Positions 11,698-22,942 of a DNA stretch of 64,000 bases are shown here, one piece after another (position 1 is the stretch's first letter; each line of letters begins with the position of its first letter). The stretch spans positions 31,083,741 to 31,147,740 of the forward strand of contig OY821782.1 in NCBI GenBank assembly GCA_963682175.1, read 5' to 3'. Position numbers and translations under genes: made by a program. The DNA comes from Triglochin maritima (lineage: Eukaryota > Streptophyta > Magnoliopsida > Alismatales > Juncaginaceae). The notes beneath the pieces were generated by a model that had not been told where the DNA came from, ran no database searches, and saw only the letters and a list, made by a program, of their open reading frames with translations.

Positions 11698-12185
11698 GGC
11701 TGGGCTCCAGGGCTCTTTCACCCAACCACAGCACACACCACCGTCACGAGGCTCCAGGGCTTTTTCACCCAACCACCGCAACACACACTCGTCTCCAAGC
11801 TGGGCTCCAGACCTTTTTCAGCCAACCGCAGCTACCACGACACGACCAAGGGCTCCAAGTCTTTTTCAACCAACCCAAACGTCCAAGGGCTCCAGGTCTA
11901 TTTCAACCAACCATTAACACGCGGTCCCTGCTCAGGCTCCTGGCCTTTTCCAGCCAACCTGAACGCATTACGAAGCTCCAGGTATTTTTCAACCAACCTC
12001 GCACAGACTAGCTGGGCTCCAGGTCTTTTTCAACCAACCGCAGCTCTCACACAGTTACGGGGCTCCAGGGCTTTTTCACCCAACCACCGCAACGCCACAA
12101 ATTCTAAGTTGGGCCTTAGGCTTTTTTCAGCCAACCCAAGCTCTCACACAATTACGGGGCTCCAGGTCTTTTTCACCCAACCACC
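11698..12185 (-). repeat. LTR tandem-like array of about 11 units
   Basis: Each unit carries GGCTCCAGG, then a TCTTTTTCA stretch and ACCCAACC or ACCAACC, repeated about every 37-52 bases with variable spacers. On the element's sense strand the core reads GGTTGGTTGAAAAAGACC. The matching array in the other LTR is at 18598-19080. Confidence 0.8.
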
Positions 12186-12294
12186 GCAACTCTCGTGCAC
12201 CCTAGCACACTCGCCGGAAGGACCTCGGCACACAACTCGCCCCACACGGACGAACACAACAACCTCACCTCCATAGTGCAAAACAGGACACAAA

Positions 12295-12970
12295 CGGTCG
12301 ACCGAACCAAAAGTCCTGGTCGACCGAATCACAAAAACACAAGGCAATCGCCTCGACTTGCACTCCCTCGGTCGACCGATTCCCACCAACTGCACTCGTT
12401 CGGTCGAACCCAAATCAAGGGACGGTCGACCGTTTAGATGGTCAACTCCCAGGTTCAACGAACAAAACGACCAATCGGTCGAACGGCAAATGGGCCCCGT
12501 TCGACCGAAAGTCACTAGGGCAAAATCCCTCAATCTCCACAACAAATTCGATCGAACTCCCGAGCACTCTCGGTCAACCGAATCCCACCAGGGAATAATC
12601 CCTCACTCTCACCACGAATCCGGTCGAACGTCGAGCACTCTCGGTCGGCCGAATTCCACCAGAACGTTCCCCCACGCTCAGCATCAAGTCCGGTCGACCA
12701 AAACCACCTTCGGTCGAACCGACCACTATTCCAACTTAGGTCACAGTCGGACGAAGTCAACGTGCGGTCGACCGTTTGGATGGTCAACGCTCTCAACCGA
12801 CCTATGACAGTGGACATGGTCGAACGACAAAATGGACCCGTTCGACCGAAGCTCACCAGGTTTGCCTCCCACGCACAATCGGTCGACCGCCCTTGGGTCA
12901 CCAATGTGAGGCAGAACCCGAATTCTTTTTATGAACGGTCGACCGTTTGCACCAATCGGTCAACCGATCA
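12295..12970. repeat. GGTCGACC palindrome field in the 3' LTR
   Basis: Roughly twenty copies of the core CGGTCGA(C/A)CG occur at irregular spacing, many of them full palindromes (CGGTCGACCG). The counterpart is 19187-19845 in the other LTR, and a diverged version is in the solo LTR at 23400-23870. Confidence 0.8.
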
Positions 12971-13615
12971 GGCAGTGAAATCTGTTTCACGTTTACTTGC
13001 GACAAGCCGGAAGGCCTACCGTCGACTTCCAAATACTCACACTACTTATGTGAGCGAGTTGACATACCGGAAGGTTTGAAGAAACCTTTGAAGAACTACG
13101 ACGATGCCTCCACGAGCATGCCTCCCAAAATCACGATCCGTCGACGAACCTCGCGTCTAAACCACGATCAACATCTCCTCGACGATCCACCCTCACGATT
13201 CCACCTCCGTCAACCCCCACCAACCAACCACGACCACAACACACGAGTGAGGTTGAGAGAGAACCAAAACGTGCGGAAAGGGTTAAGAACCAACAACTCA
13301 CCTCAAGCCACCAACACCCGACAACCACCTCCGCCCGCCGGAGCACAACCTCCACGCCGGAGCTCAGCCACTGAGGGGGAGAGAGTGTGAGAGAAAGTGG
13401 GGGAAACATGAGAGAGAGAGAGAGAGCGAGAGAGACTCACCCCTAAATATCTTCCACTCCTTCAATCCTCACCATCCATCCAAATCCAATCCATCTCAAC
13501 CCTTCATCCATCTCCACCCTCCATCCATCAGCTTTCAATCCCAGCTGTCCATCTCCATCTCCCCCTAATCACCACCTAAACATCATTAATGCACAATTAG
13601 GATTAGGATCTCACA

Positions 13616-13630
13616 ATCCACCCTCCTAAA
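13616..13630 (-). promoter_or_regulatory. Polypurine tract of the Tekay-like element
   Basis: On the minus strand the sequence immediately before the 3' LTR is TAGGAGGGTGGAT, which would prime plus-strand DNA synthesis. It lies just after the end of the pol frame (13649). Confidence 0.7.
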
Positions 13631-13648
13631 AGTATTTCATCCTCGAAA

Positions 13649-16600
13649 TTAAAACTGAAGCTCACCCAATATCTCTAGGAACTCCTTCCGAACCTCCTCC
13701 TCAATCTCCCAAGTGGCCTATCGCTCACTGTGGTGCTGTCATCTGACCTTAACCATAGGAATGGTCCTCCTCCTCAACTGATGCTCCATCCGATCCACAA
13801 TCTCCACTGGTCTCTCCTCAAGAGGCAAATCCTGACGGATCTCTAGAACCTCCAACTGAATCACATGAGAAGGATCTGCTACGTACTTCCTCAAAATCGA
13901 AACGTGGAAGACGTTGTGAAGACCCAAAAACTGCGGCGGCAACGCAACTCTGTAGGCAACCTCTCCAACCTGATCAAGAATCTCAAACGGTCCGACATAC
14001 CTCGGACTGAGCTTCCCCTTCTTCCTGAACCTCATCACTCCTCGAGATGGTGAAATCCTCAGGAAGACATGGTCACCCACTTCAAACCTCAGCTCTCGCC
14101 TACGCCTATCAGCGTAGCTCTTCTGCCTGCTCTGAGCTGTCGCTAGTCTCTGCCTGATCACATCAACCTTCTCAGCATACATCTGCACAATGTCAGGACC
14201 AACAAGCTGTCTCTCGCCTACATCACTCGAGCATACCGGTGATCTACACAGTCTCCCACACAGGGCCTCGTACGGTGCCATCCCAATGGTCGAATGGTAG
14301 CTGTTGTTGTAGGCGAACTCGATCAATGGCAAATGCTCGTCCCAATGAACTGCCCAATCTAGAGTACAAGCTCGCAACATATCCTCTAGCGTTTGGATGG
14401 TCCTCTCAGACTGACCGTCTGTCTGTGGATGAAATGTCGTACTGAACTTCAACCGGGTCCCCAAGGCCCGCTGCAAACTCCCCCAGAATCTAGAAGTGAA
14501 CCTCGGATCTCGATCCCAAATAATACTCACAGGCACTCCATGAAGTCTAACGATCTCCTCAATATATAACTTAGCTAGACCCTCCAGAGGTAAAGTGGTC
14601 TGGATAGCTAAGAAGTGTGCTGACTTGGTCAGTCGATCGACTATAACCCAAATCGCATCATGGAACCCTCTCGTCCTCGGCAGCCCGGTGACAAAATCCA
14701 TCGTTACGTGCTCCCACTTCCACTCTGGAAGCTCAATCCTCTGCATCGGCCATGCAAGTCTCTAGTGCTCAATCTTCAACTGCTGACAAATAAGACATCT
14801 GTCAACGAACTCTGCGATCTCCGTCTTCATCCTCTTTCACCAGAAATTCCTTTGAAGATCTCTATACATCTTCGTGTTGCCCGGGTGGATCGAATAACGG
14901 GATCTGTGCGCCTCCTCCAAAATGTCCTTTCTCAGATCTCCTCCCTTCGGCACCCAGACATGACCTCTGAACCTCAGCCCACCATCAACTCCAATACTGA
15001 AGTCCGACCCATCTCTGGCAGTTAACTGTAATTACCCGGCTAACTCATCATCAGCACTCTGAGACTGAACAATACTCAAGACCAACTGAGGCTCCACTCT
15101 CAGCCCGGCAATCATCGTACCTCGCGACTCATCGGTGAACGGTCTCCATTCGGTCAACGCCTCAAGCAGCTTCCACTCCTCGATACAAAGACCTGCTATG
15201 GTAACCTCCACCTTCCTGCTCAAAGCATCAGCAACCGAATTCGCCTTCCCCGGATGGTACGAGATGGTGAAATCATAATCCTTAATCAGCTCGAGTCATC
15301 TACGCTGCCTCATATTCAGCTCTTTCTGTGAAAACAGATACTTCAGGCTCTGATGATCTGTGAACACCTCGAACCGCTCGCCATACAGGTAATGTCTCCA
15401 AGTCTTCAACGCATGCACGACTGCCGCCAACTCCAGATCATGAGTGGGGTAGTTCCTCTCGTGCACCTTCAACTGCCTCGAAGCATACGCAACCACCTGC
15501 CTGTGCTGCATGAGTACGCATCCCAGTCCAATGCCTAACACGTCACTGTAAATCACAAATCCCCCACTGCCACTGGGAAGTGTCAAAATTGGAGCAGTCG
15601 TCAGCCGACTCTTCAGTTCCTGGAAACTGTCCTCGCACTTCTGGGACCACACGAACTTGACGCCCTTCGGCGTCAGAGCCGTCAACGGTGAAGCCAACTT
15701 GGAGAAATCCTGAATAAAGGGGCGATAATAACCCGCCAGCCCTACAAAACTCCTGATCTCTGCCACACTAGTAGGGGCTCTCCACTGCGTCACGACCTCA
15801 ACCTTCACTGGATCCACCGAAATCCCAGCTCCCGATACAATGTGTCCCAGAAAGGCGACACTGCTCAGCCAGAACTCGGACTTCGAAAGCTTGGCATACA
15901 ACTGATGGTCCCTCAAAATGCCAAGTACAACTCTCAAGTGCTCTCGATGCTACTCCACATCTGGCGAATAGACCAAAATGTTGTCCACTAAGACAATCAC
16001 AAACCGGTCGAGGTACTGACTGAACGTCCTGTTCATCAAATCCATAAACGCTGCAGGCGCGTTCGTCAACCCGAACGACATCACCAAAAACTCGTAATGC
16101 ATGTACCTCGTCTTGAACGCTGTCTTTTGCACATCTGCCTCTCTGATCCTCAACTGATGATAACCGGATCGCAGATTAATCTTCGAGAAGCCCTTCGCTG
16201 ACTGCCACTGGTCAAACAGGTCCTCGATCCTGGGCAAGGGATACCGATTCCTAACGGTAACCTTGTGCAGCATCCTGTAGTCAATACACATCCGCAGCGA
16301 TCCATCCTTCTTCTTCACGAAGAGTACCGGCGCTCCCCAAGGTGAGACACTGGGGCGGATAAACCCTGTATCCATCAGATCCTGCAACTGCTTCTTCATC
16401 TCTGCTAGCTCGGCAGGTGCCATCGGATACGGCGCCTTCGACTGAGGCGTACTCCCAGCCACCAAATCAATCCCAAACTCGATCTCTCTCTGAGGCGGCA
16501 ACCCGGAGACATCATCTGCAAAGACCTCTGGAAACTCCTGAACTATCTCAATGTCCTCCAATCTCCTTGCCTCTGGATCTGGAACTACCAGAGTGGCCAC

Positions 16601-18094
16601 GAAAGCTCTGCAACCCTGCTGCAACAACTTCTGTGCCCTCAATGCTGATATGACTACTCTGCCTCCTCTGTCCTTCGTCCCCCTGATCAGCACATCAGGT
16701 AGACCCTTCCTCGGGATCAGAATCTTCTTCTCCCCGCACAAAACTCGCACATCGTACTGGGATAGCCAATCCATTCCCAGTATGACGTCGAAGTCCTCCA
16801 TTGGCAACAAGATCAGGTCAGCTGGAAACTCCTGATCTTCCGAAACAATCGTGGCGCTGGGGAGGAAGCTCCCCACAATGCCCACCAGACCCAAGGGTGT
16901 GCTGACTTCCAACGTGGCAGTCAACATCGTAGGGGTACGACCCAACACGCTGGCAAATCGCTCCGAAATGAACGAGTGGGTGGCCCCACAATCAAACAAC
17001 ACTCTCGCACTCAACCCAGCAACAAAGAGCGTACCTTCCACCAACGTGCTGACGTCTCTCCCCTCATCCGCCTGGATGGTAAAGACCCGTCCAGTCCTCT
17101 GACCCTGTTGTGGCGGCGTAAAAGGTCGGCGGCCTCCGCCTCTGCCTGTTGTTGGCGGCCCTGAATGCCTGCTGGACCCGCCTGGCCCACTCGGACAATC
17201 TCGCACGAAATGGCCTGGCTTGCCACACCCGTGACAAACTCCACGACCCCAATACTCTCCGGAGTGAACTTGGCCACAACCTCTGCACGCCTCATGCTGG
17301 CGTGATCCAACTCCTCCAATCCGGGGCCTCTTGCCCGGGTTCCCTGCTAGCGGAGCACCCGGACGTCCATTGACCTTCCCCGGTGCTCTCCTGGCCTCAG
17401 CGTAATTCTGTTGGTAATCTTGATCAATGATCGTCGCAAACCTCACGGCATCGGCCAACGTCTGTGGCATACTGTATGTCACCTGAGTACCGAGGTGCTT
17501 CCTCAACCCCCGTATAAATTTCCTCGCCCTGTGCAGCGGCGTCACACAAATATCCGGACAGTAACGCTCCAACACGTTGAACCTCCGGGTATACTCAGCC
17601 AGAGTCGCCTCTCCCTGCTCGAGAGTCATAAACTCCTCTCTCCTCCCATCTCTGACATGCTCTGGGAAATACTGCTCATTGAACTCCCGCAGGAATTCCT
17701 CCCAGCTAACATTTGTCCTGCCCTCAAACACCACCGCAAATGTGGTCCTCCACCAGTTGCACGCGTCTTCGCCCAACACATACGCTGCCAAGCCAGCCTG
17801 CCTCTCAGGCGAGCACTCAATCGCCTGAAGGATCTCCTGAATCTTCAGGACTCAGTCCTCCGCAGCCTCAGACTCTCCTCTACCATCGAAGGTAGGCGGG
17901 TGTTGTCTCATAAAGAGGTCGAGCATCGCTCCTGCCGCTGCTGGCTCTCCTCTGCCTGACTGGCGATCCAACATCTCACCCAGTCGCCCCATTGTGTCAT
18001 ATAGCATCCGCCACTCCTCTGCCCAGTCCGTGCCCCCAGTCTCACCGTTGGTGCTACGGTCCCGTGGGGGAGGTCTCACGCGTCTCGGACGCAT
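13649..18094 (-). pseudogene. Gag-pol polyprotein of the Tekay-like chromovirus (8 in-frame stops)
   Basis: One frame of about 1,480 codons runs from ATG at 18092-18094 to TAA at 13649-13651. Gag is followed by a CCHC knuckle ([14 protein letters not shown]). Protease has [12 protein letters not shown]. Reverse transcriptase has [26 protein letters not shown] and LVDNILVYS; RNase H has [16 protein letters not shown]. Integrase has MDFVTGLPRT, WDRDPRFTS and FHPQTDGQSERT, followed by HNVFHVSILRKY and the chromodomain-like tail. Stops lie at 17852 (TGA), 15950 (TAG), 15296 (TGA), 15032 (TAA), 14837 (TGA), 14762 (TAG), 13739 (TGA) and 13718 (TAG). All are in the same frame and no frameshift is needed. 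At five of these sites the family normally has Trp or Gln, so single C:G to T:A changes explain them. Asn codons at 16175-16177 and 15980-15982 replace conserved catalytic Asp residues. Confidence 0.92.
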
Positions 18095-18199
18095 CTAAAC
18101 ACCAAAAAATAGCACACGTCAAAACCATGAATCCATGAACTAATGCAGACTCTAAAACTCTAAGGGTGGCTTCCTTGGATAAGGACACTAGAACCGACC

Positions 18200-18211
18200 G
18201 CTCTGATACCA
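18200..18211 (-). promoter_or_regulatory. Primer binding site, initiator-Met tRNA
   Basis: The minus strand reads TGGTATCAGAGC, complementary to the 3' end of plant initiator methionine tRNA. It begins three bases inside the 5' LTR boundary (18215). This fixes the element's orientation. Confidence 0.93.
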
Positions 18212-18214
18212 AGT

Positions 18215-20471
18215 TGTAATATCCTCAAACAGCGGAAGAATTTAAAATTTTAAATAACACACAATCAACAGAGGATATTACCCAAATATGGAAACATATG
18301 CACCTACATATATAATATATATATGTACATCAGAGTATTTCAAAAGTTGTGATTACATCAAAATATTATCCAACGAATACAGTAATCACCCGACCTCAAC
18401 TGAGAGAAAGCTGGATCTGGTAGCAGTCTCCTCTCCTCGGTCACCACCCCCTTTCGCCGGTCACGGCCTGAAAAGTAAACGTGCAACAATACCTGAGTTT
18501 CCAGAAGGAAACTCCGTATGCCAAACTCTACAATGCATGAAATAAAAACACCCTAGCGTGTAGTTCTACTAACAAGAAAAGCATCTCAAACAGGCTGGGC
18601 TCCAGCGCTCTTTCACCCAACCACAGCACACACCACCATCACGGATCTCCAGGGCTTTTCACCCAACCACCGCAACACACACTCGTCTCCAAGCTGGGCT
18701 CCAGGCCTTTTTCAGCCAACCGCAACTACCACGACACGACCGAGGGCTCCAGGTCTTTTCAACCAACCCAAACGTCCAAGGGCTCCAGGTCTTTTTCAAC
18801 CAACCCTTAACACGCGATCCCTGCTCCGGCTTCAGGCCTTTTTCAGCCAACCTGAACGCACTACAGAGCTCCATGTCTTTTTCAACCAACCTCGCACAGA
18901 CTAGCTGGGCTCCAGTTCTTTTTCAACCAACCGCAGCTCTCACACAGTTACGAGGCTCCACGGCTTTTTCACTCAACCACTGCAACGCCACAAATTCTAA
19001 GCTAGGCCTTAGGCCCTTTTCAACCAACCCAAGGTCTCACACAGTTACGGGGCTCCAGGGTTTTTTCACCCAACCACCACAACTCATGTGCACCCTAGCA
19101 CACTTGCCTGAAGGACCTCGGAACACAACTCGCCCCAGACGGACAACCACAACAACCACACCACCATAGTGCAAAACTGGACACAAACGGTCGACCGAAC
19201 CAAACGTCCAGGTCGACCGAATCACGAAAACACGGGGCAATCACCTCGACGGACACTCCCTCGGTCGACCGATTCCCACCAACTGCACTCGTTCGGTCGA
19301 ACCCAAATCAAGGGACGGTCGACCGTTTAGATGGTCAACTCCCAGGTTCAACGAACAAAACAACCAATCAGTCGAACGGCAAAGGGGCCCCGTTCGACCG
19401 AAAGTCACTAGGGCAAAATCCCTCAATCTCCACAACGAATTCGGTCGAACCTTCGAGCACTCTCGGTCGACCGAATCCCACCAGGGAATAATCCCTCACT
19501 CTCACCACGAATCTGGTCGAACGCTGAGCACTCTCGGTCGACCGAATTCCACCAGAGCGTTCCCCCACGCTCAGCATCAAGTCCGGTCGAACGCCGAGCA
19601 CCTTCGGTCGAACCGACCACTATTCCAGCTTAAGTCACGGTCGAACGAAGTCAACGAGCGGTCGACCGTTTGGATGGTCAACGCCCTCAACCGACCTATG
19701 ACAGTGCACACGGTCGAACGACAAAGGGGACCATTTCGACCGAATCTCACCAGGCTTGCCTCCCACGCACAATCGGTCGACCGCCCCTGGGTCACCGATG
19801 AACGGTCGACCGTTTGCACCAACCGGTCGACCGATCAGGCAGTAAAATCTGCTTGCGACGAGTTGGAAGGCCTACCGTCGACTTCCAAATACTCACACTA
19901 CTTAAGTGAGCGAGTTGACATACCGGAAGGTTTGAAGAAACATTTGAAGAACTACGACGATCCCTCCACGAGCATGCCTCCCAAAATCAAGATCCGTCGA
20001 CGAACCTCGCGTCTAAACCACGATCAACATCTCCTCGACGATCCACCCTCACGATTCCACCTCCGTCAACCCCCACCAACCACGACCACAACACACGAGT
20101 GAGGTTGAGAGAGAGAACCAAAACGTGCGGAAAGGGTTAAGAACCAACAACTCACCTCAAGCCACCAACACCCGACAACCACCTCCGCTCGCCGGAGCAC
20201 AACCTCCACGCCGGAGCTCAGCCACTGAGGGGGAGAGATGTGAGAGAAAGTGAGGGAAACATGAGAGAGAGAGAGAGAGACTCACCCCTAAATATCTTCC
20301 ACTCCTTCAATCCTCACCATCCATCCAAATCCAATCCATCTCAACCCTTCATCCATCTCCACTCCATCTCCACCCTCCATCCATCAACTTTCAATCCCAA
20401 CCGTCCATCTCCATCTCCCCCTAATCACCACCTAAACTTCATTAAGGCACAATTAGGATTAGGATTTCACA
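18215..20471 (-). repeat. 5' LTR (2257 bp) of the Tekay-like element
   Basis: Plus-strand ends are TGTAATATCCTC and GGATTTCACA. It is collinear with 11319-13615, including both internal repeat fields (18598-19080 and 19187-19845), with scattered substitutions and short indels, for example a missing segment near 19845 relative to 12970-13000. Confidence 0.92.
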
Positions 20472-20476
20472 GAAAT
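20472..20476. repeat. Target site duplication GAAAT, right copy
   Basis: Exact match to 11314-11318. Confidence 0.9.
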
Positions 20477-20974
20477 TGACGCAACTTAGTAATTATTCTC
20501 GATCCAAGCTTATTGTAAGCAAACAATAAACATGTAAACCAAAGTCAACAAGCTCATGATAAATACAAGACCATTGACAAATTAAGTATCATATAGATAC
20601 ATGCAAATATTTGTACCTTGAATTTTTTATATAAAAAAATAAGGGAGATATGATATCTCTAGGGAAGACGAACTACAACTCTATAAGTACGTTTTCAGAA
20701 TCTCAGGCATTTTAGCCTTGTAAACATAAATATTCCGACAATGAGAATGTGAATGGACTGAAACAATAAGGCAACAACTTCTAAAACAATTTTCTTGAGG
20801 AATTAGTAACTAGTTATTATATGTTTTATCAAAATTATAAATTAATTATATGAAAGAATATGAGGTACAGGAGACATTTTTTTCAAAGGTTTATTAGAAA
20901 AGAGTCGAGTCCAATGAGTCAACAAAGTTCAGCAACTTAGTATAGTAATATTTCATTGTTGCCACAAGTGATGC
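20477..20974. other. AT-rich spacer
   Basis: No gene recognised. Together with 11179-11318 it formed the pre-insertion site of the Tekay-like element. Confidence 0.4.
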
Positions 20975-22500
20975 CTAACTGCGGTATTGGATTAATCTAG
21001 CCATTAGGCCCCACTTCCTCGTTGAAGGTCGCCTTATCCAGACGGTTGAGGAAATGGAGCACAATTTAGTCTCTCGAAAATTTAAGAGGTAATGGTGTGT
21101 AGAAGTGAGCTTAGTTGAATGAAGATTGACCTTGTGAAGTATATTGGAAGCATATTGCTGTTGTCCAAGAAACAAACCAGCAGATATTTGTTGCACTTCA
21201 ATCCTTAAGAAATGGTAAACATGACCCAAATCTTTCATAGCAAAAGCAAATGGTAACTCAAGAATAAACGAAATCAGAAAATCATCATTGTTCCCCGTTG
21301 TAAGCATATATATCATCCACATTAATCAACAATATAATTGTAACTAATTTATAATGAAGAACACACAAGGAAGGATTAACAAGGCTACTAAGAAAATTTT
21401 ATAATTAAAAAATCATTAAATTTATCAAACCAAGCCCTAGGGGCATGTTTAAGGCCATATAAGAGTCTCATGCAACATGGCGATGTAATTAGGATGAGCA
21501 ATATTTTTATAACTAGGAGGCTAACACATATATGCTTCATGAGTGATAGATCACTGCAAAAACATTTTTAACATCCATTTGACGAATGAACCGACCAAAA
21601 ACCACAACCAAACTAAGAACAATACGACTTGTAGCAGGTTTAACAACAGGTGAAAATGCCTCAACATAATTAATACCCTCAATATGCTTATACCCCTTAG
21701 CCACCAATCTAGCTTTCAACCTGTCAACATGACCATTAGGTCTGAGTTTTCAAAGACTTATGACCGTTAGGCCCATGAGCCATGGAAAATTGCTAGGACC
21801 CATAAACTCAAGAAGTTTAACTTTAAACACCCATTTGCCACCAATAGTATGAACACAAGTTTTTCTAAGCATTAAACTCCAAGTAGAATTAGCTTCAAGA
21901 GCCTTACACTCCTCATCCATGGATGCTTTCCAGCCATGATGAAGAAGAGCTTCAACCTCTGAAGTAGCTAGGCTCGGGAGGAATATCAAGAATAGATTTA
22001 TAAAGTAAACAATATTTTGGATTAGGTTCTACGATGGCAGTTTTACTTCTTGTGACCATTAGATGAACCTTACAGGGACTTACTACATCACTAGAAGACA
22101 TCAGAGAGGAGAAATTGGACTAAGAAAAATGGTTCTCATCATGTTCCTGAGATTTAGAGGCAATGTCAGAGCAAGGCAACTCCATCATCTCACCACTAGT
22201 ACCAACAAGAGGAGAGGAAACTTCCACACAAGTTTTATCATCATTGAGAATATTCTTAAAATTAGGCATGGGATCATCATTAATAGGTTTGTTAAGAGAA
22301 ACAAGAGAAGAATTACAAGCATGGACATGACGGGTATTAGTAGAGGCATAAAGTTACTCAACCTCACTAGGGGAGAAGTCTTTCTCTCCTGTCTAGGAAC
22401 AAAGGCAGATGAGAGTGGTATAAGAATTTATGCATTGCTCCCCTTGACTAGTAACATGGTAAACATGTTGAGAGCAAAAGTTATCACTCGTTGTAAAGGG
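20975..22500 (-). pseudogene. Copia pol remnant (reverse transcriptase), minus strand
   Basis: Fragments in shifting minus frames read the copia order: TRSKTAIVEPNPKY near 22000-22060, then SEVEALLHHGWKASMDEECKA and WVFKVK (21800-21990). The conserved [24 protein letters not shown] and RQMDVKNVF follow (21560-21715), then a badly decayed block equivalent to LYGLKQAPRAW near 21430-21470. The last part is MWMIYMLTTGNN with AMKDLGHVYHFL (21230-21320). RNase H is not recognisable. The hinge upstream reaches about 22450-22500. There are many stops and no LTR could be paired with it. Confidence 0.8.
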
Positions 22501-22942
22501 ATTTGGCCAAAGGCAAGGAATTGACTTAAATAAGATTTTCTCACATGTGTTAAAGTTCAGTATTATAAGGGGTGCTTTGCGTCTTGCTGCCAATTTAGAT
22601 ATGGAAATTGAGCATATGGATGTCAAGAATGCATTTATCCATGGTGATTTAACGGGAGGAAGTTTATATGGAGCAGCCAAAGAGATTTAAAGTCAAATAT
22701 GAAGATAATTTTGTGTGCAGATTGAAAAGAGGTTTTATGGTCTAAAACAAGCTCGACGACAGTTGTATAAGAAGTTTGATTCTTTTATGATAGAGAATGA
22801 GTACACCTAACCAAAATTAGATCATTGTGTTTAGATAAGATGATTTGAGGAAGATTTTATTGTTCTCCTCCTTTATGTTGATGGCATGCTTGGTAAAGAT
22901 ATGTTTGTGATTAATAGGTTGAGGATTAAGGAACTGAATAAG

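Larger units (their letters stand above)
11319..13615 (-). repeat. 3' LTR (2297 bp) of the Tekay-like element
   Basis: Plus-strand ends are TGTAACATTCTC and GGATCTCACA. Inside, in plus order, lie an array of GGCTCCAGG/TTTTTCAACCAACC units (11698-12185), a field of GGTCGACC palindromes (12295-12970) and an AG-rich microsatellite near 13410-13435. Frames of 130-150 codons on both strands are side effects of the repeats. Confidence 0.92.
11319..20471 (-). mobile_element. Complete Tekay-like Ty3/gypsy chromovirus, 9.15 kb
   Basis: Two long LTRs (11319-13615 and 18215-20471) enclose a primer binding site, one gag-pol frame and a purine tract, all in minus orientation, and GAAAT flanks both sides. 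Domain order is gag with CCHC knuckle, protease, reverse transcriptase, RNase H, integrase and a C-terminal chromodomain-like segment, the chromovirus arrangement. LTR length over 2 kb and the ERPVEIVDR...RRRTIPMVKV tail point to the Tekay/Del lineage. It is structurally whole but dead, with eight in-frame stops and two reverse transcriptase catalytic Asp-to-Asn changes. The two LTRs have drifted and differ by several small indels, so the insertion is not recent. Confidence 0.93.

Noticed and set aside
12295..12970. CRISPR-like array of GGTCGACC words
   Set aside because: Spacing is irregular, repeats are 8-10 bases, there are no cas genes and the host is a plant.
12144..13409. Several overlapping 80-149 codon frames on both strands (also 18659-20102)
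   Set aside because: They lie wholly inside Tekay-like LTRs and arise from repeat arrays low in A/T stops. The amino acid sequences are repetitive and overlap in many frames.
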